The notes: generated by a model from the sequence alone, not told the origin. Positions 1 through 8,082 are shown, counted from the first letter of the stretch. The stretch: DNA of 13,573 nucleotides from Burkholderiaceae bacterium (GCA_030151165.1 JASLEM010000352.1:1-13573), one strand, 5' to 3'. Numbers and translations are program-made.

Positions 1-329
1 AGGTCGGCGGCGTGACCTGCTACGTGTCGCGCGCCAAGACCGGCGGCGTCAAGGGCGCGCTCGGCCTGGCCGAGGACCGGTCGGACGCGTCGATCGCCTG
101 CCGGCAGGTCGGGCCGGTGTCGGTGAAGCAGCCGCTGCCGCAGCAGGAAGAAGTCTTCAACGAGCGGCTGAGCCTGGTCTTCAAGCGGCTGCGCATCGTG
201 CGCATGGTCGACCGCGCGCGCAACACGCTCGTCTACCTGACCTACACCGACGGGCTGGTCGACGGCTCGCCGCAGACCGGGGTGACGGGGGTGGCCGTCG
301 ACCGCGCGACGGCGATCCCGGTGAAGTGA
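1..329 (+). CDS. creA: CreA family protein, 3' part only
   Basis: The gene enters from the left edge; the reading frame begins at base 3 and ends at TGA 327-329, so about 109 C-terminal residues are visible. The stretch reading VTCYVSRAKTGG, followed by a GLAED segment and a SDAS-x-CRQVGP segment, is characteristic of the CreA family (small, usually secreted proteins of about 150-170 residues; exact function not established). Two cysteines are present (TCY and ACRQ), as expected for a periplasmic protein. The N-terminus, where a signal peptide would be, lies outside the window. The last residues (AIPVK) fit the normal C-terminus, so the gene is not truncated at this end. It converges on the histidine kinase gene, with 43 bp between stop codons. 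Confidence 0.88.
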   Translation, partial: VGGVTCYVSRAKTGGVKGALGLAEDRSDASIACRQVGPVSVKQPLPQQEEVFNERLSLVFKRLRIVRMVDRARNTLVYLTYTDGLVDGSPQTGVTGVAVDRATAIPVK

Positions 330-343
330 GCCCGCCGCCGCGT

Positions 344-370
344 CCGCGCGCGTGACGCGCGACCGCGCGG
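344..370. terminator. GC hairpin between convergent creA and kinase genes
   Basis: The 43-bp gap between the two convergent stop codons is nearly all G and C and contains CGCGCG (347-352), loop TGA, CGCGCG (356-361). A longer alternative pairs CCGCGCG (344-350) with CGCGCGG (364-370). There is no T-tract on either strand, so this is at best a weak or factor-assisted terminator serving both genes. Confidence 0.35.
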
Positions 371-372
371 CG

Positions 373-3300
373 TCACTTCGGCCGCGTGCCGAGCGCGGCG
401 CGCAGCTGACGCACCATCGTGTCGATGCGCAGCCGCAGCGCGTCGAGTTCGTTGCGCAGCTCGCTGTCGTCGGCCTGGCGGCCGCGGTCGCCGCGCACGA
501 GGCCGTCGATGCGCTGGGCGGCGATCTCCAGCTCGATCGCGCCGAGCGCGGCGGCGGCGCCGCCCATCGAGTGGATCTCGCGGCCGACGGCCTCGCGCGA
601 CGAGTCGGGCCGGCCGGCGAGGTACTTGTCGACGGACGCGAGGCCTTCGCCGTACAGGTCGACGAAATAGCCGAGCGCCTGCATGTAGAGGCCTCGCTGC
701 CCGGCGAACAGGCTGAGGCCGCGGACGAGGTCGAGCCCGGTGATGCTCTCGAGGACGTCGTCGCCCGCCGGCTTCGCGGCCGACGCCGGCGGCGCCTTCG
801 GGGCGGGCGCGGTGACGGGCGCGGCGGCGCGCGACGGCTTGTGCGACGCGTCGAGCCAGCGCAGCAAGGTCTCGTAGAGCGTGGCCGGGTTCACCGGCTT
901 GCCGATGTGGTCGTTCATGCCGGCGGCGAGACAGGCGTCACGGTCGGCGCCGAACGCGCTGGCCGTCATCGCGACGATCGGCGTGGCGTCGAGCGCCGGG
1001 CGCGCGCGGATCAGGCGGGTGGACTCCAGGCCGTCCATCTCGGGCATCTGCATGTCCATCAGGATCAGGTCGTAGTGGCCCTCGCCCGCCATCTCGTAGG
1101 CGATGCGCCCGTTGTCCGCGACGTCCACCTGCAGGTCGACGAGCCGCAGCAGCTCGGTCGCGAGCTCCTGGTTGATGCGGTTGTCGTCGGCGAGCAGCAC
1201 GCGCGCGCCGCCGTGGCGCTGCTGCAGCAGGTGCTCGACGGCGCGGCCCGCGCTGACGGTGTCGTGCGGCGTCGGCGCGGGCACGTCGGCGACCTCGGCC
1301 CACTGCAGCCGTGCGGTGAACCAGAACACGCTGCCGCGGCCCGGCTCGCTCTCGACGCCGACGGCGCCGCCCATCAGCTGCGCGAGCTCTCGCGCGATCG
1401 ACAGGCCCAGGCCGGTGCCGCCGAAGCGCCGCGTGGTGGAGCCGTCGGCCTGCTCGAACGGGCTGAAGAGGCGATCGAGCGCGTCGGGCGCGATACCCAC
1501 GCCCGTATCGTGCACGGCGAAGCGCGCGGTCAGCTCCGTGGCTTCGCGCGCCAGTACGTCGCAGCGCAGCACGATGCTGCCGCGCGTCGTGAACTTGACG
1601 GCGTTGCTGAGCAGGTTGACGAGGATCTGCGACAACCGCAGCGCGTCGCCGCGCAGCGTCTGCGGCAGGTCACCGCGGTCGACGGTCAGCGAGAGGCCCT
1701 TGCGGCGGGCGCCGTCGGCCACCATCGAGCTGCTGCGGGCGAGCAGCGCGTCGACGGAGAAGTCGACCGTCGCCAGCGCGAGCTTGCCGGCGTCGATCTT
1801 CGACAGGTCGAGGATGTCGTTGATGATGTCCAGCAGGTGCTGCGCGGCGTCGCCGACCTTGCCGAGCCGGTCGGCGGTGGTCGCGTCGTGCGGATCGCGC
1901 CGCATCAGGTGCGTCAGGCCGATGATCACGTTCATCGGCGTGCGGATCTCGTGGCTCATGTTCGCGAGGAAGGCCGACTTCGCCTGTGCCGCGTCCTCGG
2001 CCACGTCGCGCGCGACGACGAGCTCCTCGTTGAGCGACTCCAGGTCGGCCTGCGCGCGCTTGGACAGCGTGATGTCGGACGCGAGCACGAAGAAGCCGCG
2101 CACGATGCCGCGCTGGACGTCCGGCACGTAGTGCACGCTCCACACCGCCTCGCGGCCGTCGGCGCTGTGCTCGGTGCTCTCGAAGTGCTGCGCCTCGCCG
2201 GCCAGCGCCGCGCGGACGTGGCGGTGCGCGACCGGCCAGCCGCCGACCTCGAAGATCTCGGAGATCGTCTTGCCCAGCAGCTGCTCGGTCGTGCGCCCGA
2301 ACCACTCGCAGTACACGCGGTTCGCGAAGCGGCAGCGTTCCTCGCTGTCCCAGTAGGCGACGCGGCTCGGCAGGTTGTCGGCGATGCCGCGCGTGAACGA
2401 CTCGGCCTGGATCAGCTTGGTGTTCAGCTCCTGCAGCCGCTTCTCGCTGCGGCGCATCTCGGTGATGTCGGTCGCGATGAAGAAGTAGCCGCGGATCGCG
2501 CCGTCGACGACGTCGGGCAGGCGGTAGATCCAGAAGTTGGAGACGCGCCCGTCGTGGCCGCGCATGTCGGTCGGGGTGCCGAGCGCCTCGCCGGCCAGCA
2601 CGCGGTCGATGACCGCGCGCGGCGACTGCAGCGCCGCGTCGCCGAGCACCTCGTAGCCGTCGCGGCCGACGACCTCCTCCCGCGTCTTGCCGAAGAAGCT
2701 CAGGTACGAGCGGTTGGCGAACTGCACGCGCATGTCGCGGTCGATGTAGGCCAGCAGCGTCGGCTGGTGGTCGGTCATCGTCTGCGCGAAATTCTCGCTG
2801 GCGACGCGCGCAGCGACGGCCTCCTGCAGCGCGCGCGTGCGCTCGGCCACCAGCTCCTCGAGCCGGTTGCGATGGTGTTCGAGCTCGGCCTGCGCGCGCT
2901 TGCGTTCGCTGATGTCGCGCAGCACGCCGAGCACGGCGGGGGCGGCCTGGTACATCGTGCGGTTGGCGACCAGCTCGAACTCGGCGAGGCTGCCGTCCTT
3001 GCGCAGGAAATGCACCTCGTACGTGCGCACCGGCTCGGGCCCCGTGGCCACGCGGCCGCGGAATCGCTCGAGCCACACCTCGAGGAAGTGCGGTGCGACG
3101 ACGCGTTCGAATGGCAGGCCGATGAACTCCTCGCGCGCGTAGCCGAGCTGCTCCAGCAGCAGGCGGTTGGCATAGACGAAGCGGAAGTCCTGCGCGACGA
3201 AGACGCCGTCGGCGAGCGCGTCCATCAGCGTGCGGTTGGTGCTCTCGCTAACGCGCAGCGCCTCCTCGACGCGCCGCGCCTCCGTCACGTCAGTGAACGA

Positions 3301-4050
3301 CAGCACCGCGCCGGTGACCGCGCCGGTCGCGACGTCGCGCAGCGGCTCGGAGTTGACGTCGAGCCAGCGGATCTCGTCCGAACCGTCCGAGACGCGCATC
3401 CCCAGCAGCACGTGGCGCTGCGGCTTGCCGGTGGCGAGTGCGACCGCGATCGGGACGTCCTCCGGGGCCATGGGCTCGCCGTCGAGGCCGACCGGCTTCC
3501 AGTCGGCGATCTCGTTGCGGCGCAGGCGCGCGAACGGCACGCGCAGCAGCCGCTCCGCAGCCGGGTTCGCGCCCTTGAGGTGGCCGAGCGCGTCGAAGAT
3601 GAGGACACCCTCGCTGAGCGACTCCACCATCGAGCGGTAGCGCTCCTCGCTGCCGCGCAGTGCCGCGGTGGCGGCGCGCTGGCGCGAGATGTCGTGCAGC
3701 ACGCCCACCGTCGCCGCCTCGCCCGCCCACTCGGTGAGCGTCGAGGACACCGCGAGCTGGCGCGTGCGCCCGTCGGGCAGCGTGATGCGGTACTCGTTGT
3801 ATTCCTGGTCGCTGCGGCGCGCCATCAACGCCGCGGTGGACTCGACCTGGCGACGGCGTTCGTCGTCCGCGAGCAGCGTCCCGGGCTCGACGCCGACCAG
3901 CGCACCGACCTCCCGACCGAGCATGTTCGCCGCGCAGGGGTTGACGTAGACGAGACGCCCATCCTGCACGATGACGATCCCGGCCGCGACGTGCTCCACC
4001 ACACTGCGGCACCACCCGTCGCCGGGCGGGCGCGATTCCCGTTCGCTCAT
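373..4050 (-). CDS. Five-PAS hybrid sensor histidine kinase with receiver and HPt domains
   Basis: A 1225-residue phosphorelay sensor without a membrane segment or signal peptide, so probably cytoplasmic. Domains in order: PAS1 about 12-126, PAS2 about 130-265, PAS3 about 269-382, a coiled coil about 383-418, PAS4 about 419-531, PAS5 about 552-661, a second helical linker, HisKA with phospho-acceptor His700 in [10 protein letters not shown], HATPase_c (N-box near N812/N816, DTGVG at 848-852, GGTGLGLS at 877-884), receiver (D955, D956, phospho-site D999, T1029, K1051), an Ala/Pro-rich linker about 1069-1098, and HPt with His1160. An internal His-Asp-His relay is therefore complete; the output regulator is not in the window. 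The ATG at 4050 is chosen because GGGAGA (4061-4066) lies 10 bases upstream; an in-frame start at 4131 would sit at or before the predicted transcription start. The HPt motif lacks its usual Lys (Gly1163). The signal sensed cannot be read from sequence. Confidence 0.93.
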   Translation of the reverse strand: MSERESRPPGDGWCRSVVEHVAAGIVIVQDGRLVYVNPCAANMLGREVGALVGVEPGTLLADDERRRQVESTAALMARRSDQEYNEYRITLPDGRTRQLAVSSTLTEWAGEAATVGVLHDISRQRAATAALRGSEERYRSMVESLSEGVLIFDALGHLKGANPAAERLLRVPFARLRRNEIADWKPVGLDGEPMAPEDVPIAVALATGKPQRHVLLGMRVSDGSDEIRWLDVNSEPLRDVATGAVTGAVLSFTDVTEARRVEEALRVSESTNRTLMDALADGVFVAQDFRFVYANRLLLEQLGYAREEFIGLPFERVVAPHFLEVWLERFRGRVATGPEPVRTYEVHFLRKDGSLAEFELVANRTMYQAAPAVLGVLRDISERKRAQAELEHHRNRLEELVAERTRALQEAVAARVASENFAQTMTDHQPTLLAYIDRDMRVQFANRSYLSFFGKTREEVVGRDGYEVLGDAALQSPRAVIDRVLAGEALGTPTDMRGHDGRVSNFWIYRLPDVVDGAIRGYFFIATDITEMRRSEKRLQELNTKLIQAESFTRGIADNLPSRVAYWDSEERCRFANRVYCEWFGRTTEQLLGKTISEIFEVGGWPVAHRHVRAALAGEAQHFESTEHSADGREAVWSVHYVPDVQRGIVRGFFVLASDITLSKRAQADLESLNEELVVARDVAEDAAQAKSAFLANMSHEIRTPMNVIIGLTHLMRRDPHDATTADRLGKVGDAAQHLLDIINDILDLSKIDAGKLALATVDFSVDALLARSSSMVADGARRKGLSLTVDRGDLPQTLRGDALRLSQILVNLLSNAVKFTTRGSIVLRCDVLAREATELTARFAVHDTGVGIAPDALDRLFSPFEQADGSTTRRFGGTGLGLSIARELAQLMGGAVGVESEPGRGSVFWFTARLQWAEVADVPAPTPHDTVSAGRAVEHLLQQRHGGARVLLADDNRINQELATELLRLVDLQVDVADNGRIAYEMAGEGHYDLILMDMQMPEMDGLESTRLIRARPALDATPIVAMTASAFGADRDACLAAGMNDHIGKPVNPATLYETLLRWLDASHKPSRAAAPVTAPAPKAPPASAAKPAGDDVLESITGLDLVRGLSLFAGQRGLYMQALGYFVDLYGEGLASVDKYLAGRPDSSREAVGREIHSMGGAAAALGAIELEIAAQRIDGLVRGDRGRQADDSELRNELDALRLRIDTMVRQLRAALGTRPK

Positions 4051-4134
4051 GTGACTTTGCTCTCCCTTGAGCCGCCGGCCCTGCAGGCGCCGGTTCATGG
4101 ACCGGGCCTTGCGGAGGGATCGGACGTTCAACCG

Positions 4135-4163
4135 AGTTCACACCGCCGGGGCGAAGGTGTCAA
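4135..4163 (-). promoter_or_regulatory. Sigma70-like promoter for the hybrid kinase
   Basis: On the minus strand a perfect -35 TTGACA (4158-4163) is followed after 17 bp by TGAACT (4135-4140), a 3-of-6 match to TATAAT. Transcription would begin near 4128, giving a leader of about 78 bases before the ATG at 4050. This supports the downstream start and separate expression from egtBD. The -10 match is modest. Confidence 0.55.
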
Positions 4164-4216
4164 GTCGAACAACCCGCTTGGCGAATGCCGCAAGTTGAGG
4201 CAGAGCTGTCGCAAGC

Positions 4217-4240
4217 AAAAACGCGCACCGGAAGGGCGCG
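4217..4240 (-). terminator. Intrinsic terminator of the egtBD operon
   Basis: Read on the minus strand: stem CGCGC (4240-4236), 9-base loop, GCGCG (4226-4222), then five T (4221-4217). It begins 38 bases after the egtD stop codon and lies upstream of the kinase promoter, so it separates the two transcription units. The stem is short but all G-C. Confidence 0.6.
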
Positions 4241-4278
4241 CGCTGTAGTAGCCGGTTAGTACGCCGGCCGGGCGACGA

Positions 4279-5337
4279 TCACGATTCGCGCTGCAGCAGG
4301 TAGACGGTGAATCCGGTCTTGCCGCCGTCCTGCCACGAGCGCTCGAGGCGCCAGTTCGCCGCGTGCGCCATGCGCAGGAACTCCGTCGGCGAGTACTTGT
4401 AGCAGTTCTCGGTGTGGATCGTCTCACCGTCGCGGAACCAGAACGTGCGGCCGAGCACGTGCACCTCCTGCTCGCGCTGGCTCACGAGGTGCATCTCCAC
4501 GCGTCCCAGCTTCGGGTCGTGGCGCGCGAGATGGCGGAAGTCGCGGCGGTCGAAGTCGCCGCCGAGCTCGCGGTTGATGCGATCGAGCAGGTTGAGGTTG
4601 AACTCCGCGGTGACGCCGGCCGCGTCGTCGTACGCGGGGATCAGCAGTGCCGGATCCTGCGTCGTGTCGACGCCGATCAGCAGCCGCGAGCGCGAGCCGA
4701 GCGCCTGGCCGAGCTTGGCGAGCAGGTCGACCGCGGCGTCGGGCGTGAAGTTGCCGATCGTCGAGCCCGGGAAGAAGCCGAGGTTGCCGGCGCTGTCCAG
4801 TGGCGCCCGCGCGTCAGCGTCGTCCGCGGCCGATGCGGGCAGCGGCGGGATCGCGAACGGCTCGGTGAAGTCGGCGACGACCGGCTGGATCGCCAGGCCC
4901 GGGAAGTCGCGCGCGAGGCCGGCCGCGGCGTCCTGCAGGAACTCGGCCGAGATGTCGACCGGTACATAGCGCTTCAGCGACTTCATCGCCGCCAGCAGCA
5001 GCCGCGTCTTGCGGCTCGAGCCGCTGCCGATCTCGATCAGGCTGTGCACCCCGCCGATCTCCGCCTCGAGCTGCGGTGCGAGGCCGGCCAGCAGGCGCGT
5101 CTCGGTGCGCGTCGGGTAGTACTCGGCGACCTCGGTGATCTCCTCGAACAGCTCCGAGCCGCGCCGGTCGTACAGCCAGAGGCTGGACAGGCGCTTCTGG
5201 TCCTCGTCGAGGCCTTCGAGCACGTCGGCCTCGAACGCCGGGTCGACGCGAAAGGCCGGCGTGAGCGGCGTGACGTTGTAGCGTGTCGAGAGTTCGGCGC
5301 CACGCTGGGCGTCGGCTCGTTGGGTCTCTGTCTTCAT
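4279..5337 (-). CDS. egtD: L-histidine N(alpha)-methyltransferase (ergothioneine biosynthesis)
   Basis: EgtD transfers three methyl groups from S-adenosylmethionine to the alpha-amino group of histidine, giving hercynine. The 352-residue product has the family landmarks: LYDRRGSELFEEIT followed by EYYPTRTE near the N-terminus, the SAM-binding LIEIGSGSSRKTRLLL, PVDISAEFL, FFPGSTIGNF (the Asn matching the substrate-binding Asn of mycobacterial EgtD), and a C-terminal IHTENCYKYS motif. In this last motif the expected E-x-S reads E310-N-C312, so the usual Ser is Cys. The protein is about 30 residues longer than the roughly 320-residue mycobacterial enzyme, partly through an Ala/Asp-rich insert around residues 163-180. 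The ATG (5335-5337) overlaps the egtB stop codon as ATGA, indicating translational coupling. The in-frame extension upstream of 5337 is only egtB read in another frame. Confidence 0.95.
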   Translation of the reverse strand: MKTETQRADAQRGAELSTRYNVTPLTPAFRVDPAFEADVLEGLDEDQKRLSSLWLYDRRGSELFEEITEVAEYYPTRTETRLLAGLAPQLEAEIGGVHSLIEIGSGSSRKTRLLLAAMKSLKRYVPVDISAEFLQDAAAGLARDFPGLAIQPVVADFTEPFAIPPLPASAADDADARAPLDSAGNLGFFPGSTIGNFTPDAAVDLLAKLGQALGSRSRLLIGVDTTQDPALLIPAYDDAAGVTAEFNLNLLDRINRELGGDFDRRDFRHLARHDPKLGRVEMHLVSQREQEVHVLGRTFWFRDGETIHTENCYKYSPTEFLRMAHAANWRLERSWQDGGKTGFTVYLLQRES

Positions 5338-6590
5338 GCGTCCTCCGCGAGGCGCAGTCCGCTGAACTGCCAGCGCTGCCCGGGTTGAAAGAAGTTGCGA
5401 TAGCTCGCGCGCAGGTGGCTGCGCGGCGAGGCGCACGAGCCGCCGCGCAGCACGTACTGGCCGTTCATGAACTTGCCGTTGTATTCGCCCACCGCGCCCG
5501 GCGCGGCGCGGAATCCGGGGTAGGCGACGTAGGGGCTGGCCGTCCACTCCCAGACGTCGCCGAACATCTGCCGCAGGCCGGTGCCGCCCGCCGCCGCCGG
5601 CCGCCACGTGCCCTGCTCGACGAAATTGCCCTCGACCGCCACGCCGCGCGCGGCGGCCTCCCACTCGAACTCGGTCGGCAGGCGCTTGCCGGCCCAGCGC
5701 GCATAGGCGTCGGCCTCGAAGAAGCTGACGTGCGTGACGGGTGCGTCCGGGTCGATCGGCTGCAGGCCGGCGAGCGTCATCTGCAGGCGCGGCGCGCCGT
5801 CGGCCGGCGCGGGTTCCCAGTACAGCGGCGCGGTCCAGTGCTGCGCCTGCACGGTGTCCCAGCCGTCCGACAGCCACAGCGCCGGATCCTCGTAGCCGCC
5901 GGCCGCGATGAAGGCCGCCCACTCGCGGTTCGTCACCGGTCGCGTGGCCAGGCGGAACGGCCGCAGGCGGACGTCGTGGCGCGGCAGCTCGAGGTCGAAC
6001 GCGAAGCCGTTGCCGTCATGGCCGACCTCGACGTCGCCGCCCGCGAACTCGACCCAGCCCGCCGGCTCGCCGCGCGACGCACCGGCCGCCCCGCCGGCCG
6101 GCGAGGCCTCGCGCACCGCCGGCCGGAGCGGGTTCTGCGCGAACAGGTGCAGCAAATCGGTCAGCATCAATTCCTGGTGCTGCTGCTCGTGGTGCAGGCC
6201 GAGCTCGACCAGCGCGCCCACCTCGGCGCTCACGCGGCCGCCCAGGAAGTCGTGCATCGCGTGGTCGACGTGTGCGCGGTACGCCCGTACCTCGGCCAGC
6301 GTCGGCCGCGTCAGCAGCCCGCGGCGCGGGCGCTCGTGGCGCGGGCCGACCGCGTTGTAGTACGAGTTGAAAAGAAAGCCGAAGCGCTCGTCGAAGCGCG
6401 TGTAGCCGCTCGCGTTCGGAGCGAGCACGAACTGCTCGAAGAACCACGTCGTGTGGGCGAGATGCCACTTGCCGGGGCTCGCGAACTCGGCGGACTGCGG
6501 CGTCAGGTCGGCGTCGCCGAGGCCGGCGGCCAGGGCCAGGGTCGCCTCTCGCACGTGACGATAGGCATCGATCGAAGGCGTCATCGTCAT
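5334..6590 (-). CDS. egtB: Hercynine oxygenase / ergothioneine biosynthesis protein EgtB
   Basis: EgtB is a non-haem iron enzyme that joins hercynine to a thiol (gamma-glutamylcysteine or cysteine) with O2, forming a sulfoxide. The 418-residue product has an N-terminal DinB-like domain with the three iron ligands: His46 in WHLAHTTWFFEQ, and His134 and His138 in HHEQQHQE (H-x3-H-x-E). The C-terminal half, about 180-418, is a formylglycine-generating-enzyme-like (FGE-sulfatase) domain ending in LRGGSCASPRSHLRASYRNF and an FSGLRLA tail. The ATG at 6590 (a second ATG lies at 6584) matches the usual N-terminus; the frame runs open to 6734, but that part has no family resemblance. No clear ribosome-binding site precedes the start. 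The absence of egtA and egtC nearby suggests, without proving, that cysteine is the thiol donor. Confidence 0.95.
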   Translation of the reverse strand: MTMTPSIDAYRHVREATLALAAGLGDADLTPQSAEFASPGKWHLAHTTWFFEQFVLAPNASGYTRFDERFGFLFNSYYNAVGPRHERPRRGLLTRPTLAEVRAYRAHVDHAMHDFLGGRVSAEVGALVELGLHHEQQHQELMLTDLLHLFAQNPLRPAVREASPAGGAAGASRGEPAGWVEFAGGDVEVGHDGNGFAFDLELPRHDVRLRPFRLATRPVTNREWAAFIAAGGYEDPALWLSDGWDTVQAQHWTAPLYWEPAPADGAPRLQMTLAGLQPIDPDAPVTHVSFFEADAYARWAGKRLPTEFEWEAAARGVAVEGNFVEQGTWRPAAAGGTGLRQMFGDVWEWTASPYVAYPGFRAAPGAVGEYNGKFMNGQYVLRGGSCASPRSHLRASYRNFFQPGQRWQFSGLRLAEDA

Positions 6591-6730
6591 GATGGAAGAC
6601 AAGGTGCGACGGGAAGCCGCGGGAAATCGGACTCGGGCAGCGGCGCCGACGGGCGCCGTGGGACGGAGGGCAACGAAGGTCGGAATGTAGGGGCAATCGC
6701 CGAGCCGTGCTCGACGTGCCCCGCGCTCAA

Positions 6731-6760
6731 CCATTGGGGCACCAGGGTGCTTTGCAATGG
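6731..6760. repeat. Two-level inverted repeat upstream of egtB
   Basis: Outer arms CCATTG (6731-6736) and CAATGG (6755-6760) are perfectly complementary. Inside them GCACC (6739-6743) and GGTGC (6746-6750) pair across a 2-base loop. The result is an 11-pair hairpin with a 2/4-base internal loop, about 140-170 bases upstream of the egtB start. It could be an operator, a leader RNA structure or a relic. Confidence 0.5.
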
Positions 6761-6872
6761 CAGGCAGCGCGGGCTGCGACCCACGGCGCAGTTGTACGCC
6801 TGCCGTATGTCGGAATCTGTCAGGAGGACCTTACAGCTCGACCGGGCGCATCCCGCGCGCGGTCGGCCGGGG

Positions 6873-6890
6873 CGGGCGCGAGCGCGCCCG
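6873..6890. terminator. Perfect GC hairpin just downstream of rpe
   Basis: CGGGCGCG (6873-6880) and CGCGCCCG (6883-6890) form an 8-bp perfect palindrome around AG, beginning 3 bases after the rpe stop on the minus strand. No T-tract follows, so it is more likely an RNA-stabilising or partial-termination structure than a strong intrinsic terminator. Confidence 0.45.
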
Positions 6891-6893
6891 TGC

Positions 6894-7574
6894 TCAGGCG
6901 AGCGCCGTGCGCATCTCCGCGATCGCCTTCGCGTAGTCCTTCTGGCCGAAGATCGCGCTGCCGGCGACGAAGGTGTCGGCGCCGGCGTCGGCCGCGGCAC
7001 GGATGTTGTCGGCCTTGATGCCGCCGTCGACCTCGAGGCGGATGTCGCGCCCCGAGGCGTCGATCACCTTGCGCAGCTTCTCGATCTTGCGCAGCGCGCT
7101 GTCGATGAAGCTCTGGCCGCCGAAGCCCGGGTTCACGCTCATCACGAGCACGAGGTCGACCTTGTCGATCACCCACTCGAGGATGTCGATCGGCGCCGCC
7201 GGGTTGAACACGAGGCCGGCCTTGCAGCCTTCGGCCTTGATCAGCTGCAGCGTGCGGTCGACGTGCGTGCTGGCGTCCGGGTGGAAGCTGATCAGGTCGG
7301 CGCCGGCCTTGCCGAAGGCCTGGGCAAGCGCGTCGACGGGCTGCACCATCAGGTGGACGTCGATGGGCACCGGCGTGCCGTCCGCCTTCACCGCGTGCTT
7401 CTTCAGTGCCTGGCAGATCATCGGGCCGAAGCTGAGGTTGGGCACGTAGTGGTTGTCCATCACGTCGAAGTGGATCCAGTCGGCGCCGGCCGCGATCACG
7501 TCGGTGAACTCCTGGCCAAGCCGGGCGAAATCGGCGGAGAGGATGGACGGGGCGATGCGGTAGGTGGGCTTCAT
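6894..7574 (-). CDS. rpe: Ribulose-phosphate 3-epimerase
   Basis: Interconverts D-ribulose 5-phosphate and D-xylulose 5-phosphate in the pentose phosphate pathway and the Calvin cycle, in the cytoplasm. The 226-residue TIM-barrel protein is of normal family length. Visible signatures: [14 protein letters not shown] at the N-terminus, the active-site strand [14 protein letters not shown] with its conserved Asp, IDVHLMV with the metal-binding His, [19 protein letters not shown], and EVDGGI with the second catalytic Asp. It starts at ATG 7572-7574 and is transcribed divergently from apaG. In many betaproteobacteria rpe is followed by gph and trp genes; here it is followed by the ergothioneine cassette instead. 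Confidence 0.97.
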   Translation of the reverse strand: MKPTYRIAPSILSADFARLGQEFTDVIAAGADWIHFDVMDNHYVPNLSFGPMICQALKKHAVKADGTPVPIDVHLMVQPVDALAQAFGKAGADLISFHPDASTHVDRTLQLIKAEGCKAGLVFNPAAPIDILEWVIDKVDLVLVMSVNPGFGGQSFIDSALRKIEKLRKVIDASGRDIRLEVDGGIKADNIRAAADAGADTFVAGSAIFGQKDYAKAIAEMRTALA

Positions 7575-7606
7575 GATCTCTGGGCGACAGGGGCGGACAA
7601 CCCCGA

Positions 7607-7612
7607 ATTCTA
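7607..7612 (-). promoter_or_regulatory. Probable -10 box for rpe
   Basis: TAGAAT on the minus strand matches TATAAT at 5 of 6 positions and would start transcription near 7600, about 26 bases before the rpe ATG. The matching -35 area is poor (no clear TTGACA). A GGCGCC-T-GGCGCC repeat (7618-7630) lies in the spacer. Confidence 0.4.
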
Positions 7613-7679
7613 GAGTTGGCGCCTGGCGCCACGTCCCCGCCCTTGCCGGCCGTCGCGCCTTTTGCCGCAGAATGCGCGG

Positions 7680-8054
7680 ATGTCACGCCCCGAACTCAGC
7701 TGTTCCGTCGCCACGCAGTTCCTGCCGGACCAGTCGTCCGCCACGGAAGACGTCTACGCGTTCGCCTACACGATCACGATCCGCAACACCGGCGACGTCA
7801 CCGCCCAGGTGATCGGCCGCCACTGGGTGATCACGCACGGCAGCGGCGAGATCGAGGAGGTGCGCGGGCTCGGCGTCGTCGGCCAGCAGCCGCTGCTCAA
7901 GCCGGGCGAGCAGTTCGAGTACACGAGCTGGACGCGCATCTCGACGCCGCGCGGCAGCATGCGCGGCGAGTACTTCTGCATGACCGACGAGGCGGAGTCC
8001 TTCGAGGCGCCGATCCCGTCGTTCCCGCTCGCGATCGCGCAAGCGCTGCACTGA
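7680..8054 (+). CDS. apaG: ApaG family protein
   Basis: A 124-residue single-domain protein of the ApaG/DUF525 family (immunoglobulin-like beta sandwich; molecular role in bacteria still unclear, although genetically linked to Ap4A metabolism and stress in enterobacteria). Visible signatures: [12 protein letters not shown], the strand [21 protein letters not shown], the glycine-rich [21 protein letters not shown], and RGEYFC with the IPSFPLA tail. The length is typical. ATG 7680 is preferred over an in-frame TTG at 7662 because MSRPELSC gives the usual ApaG N-terminus; neither has a Shine-Dalgarno sequence. It is divergent from rpe, with 105 bp between the starts, and convergent with the small gene at 8074-8214. 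Confidence 0.95.
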   Translation: MSRPELSCSVATQFLPDQSSATEDVYAFAYTITIRNTGDVTAQVIGRHWVITHGSGEIEEVRGLGVVGQQPLLKPGEQFEYTSWTRISTPRGSMRGEYFCMTDEAESFEAPIPSFPLAIAQALH

Positions 8055-8061
8055 ACGCCCG

Positions 8062-8082
8062 CCGCGCCGCCGGTCAGCGCGG
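8062..8082. terminator. Possible hairpin between apaG and the small convergent gene
   Basis: CCGCGC (8062-8067) pairs with GCGCGG (8077-8082) across a 9-base loop, overlapping the stop codon of the minus-strand gene. There is no T-tract. It is the only structure in the 19-bp gap where the two genes converge. Confidence 0.3.

Larger units (their letters stand above)
6591..6893. other. 303-bp rpe-egtB spacer with two hairpins
   Basis: No convincing gene lies here. It holds two inverted repeats: a composite hairpin at 6731-6760 in the egtB leader and a perfect GC palindrome at 6873-6890 just after rpe. The egtB promoter must lie in this spacer unless the gene is read through from rpe. I see a possible minus-strand -10 TACATT within 6680-6690 but no good -35 partner. 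Confidence 0.5.

Noticed and set aside
4051..4131. Upstream in-frame start adding 27 residues to the hybrid kinase
   Set aside because: The predicted -10 box is at 4135-4140, so this start would lie at or before the transcription start. The ATG at 4050 has a good GGGAGA site and begins directly before PAS1.
352..4248. A 1298-codon open frame on the plus strand opposite the hybrid kinase
   Set aside because: It is antisense to a gene with complete, recognisable domains. The product is an Arg/Ala/Val/Asp-rich string without domain character, as expected from high third-position GC, which removes stops in the opposite frame.
6591..6734. N-terminal extension of EgtB to 6734
   Set aside because: The extra 48 residues have no family resemblance, and the known EgtB N-terminus begins near the ATG at 6590.
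5283..7613. A 776-codon plus-strand frame over egtB and rpe, and similar long frames at 4363-5388, 9917-11449 and 10363-12231
   Set aside because: All lie opposite or out of phase with well-supported genes, start without family resemblance and show only GC-driven residue composition.
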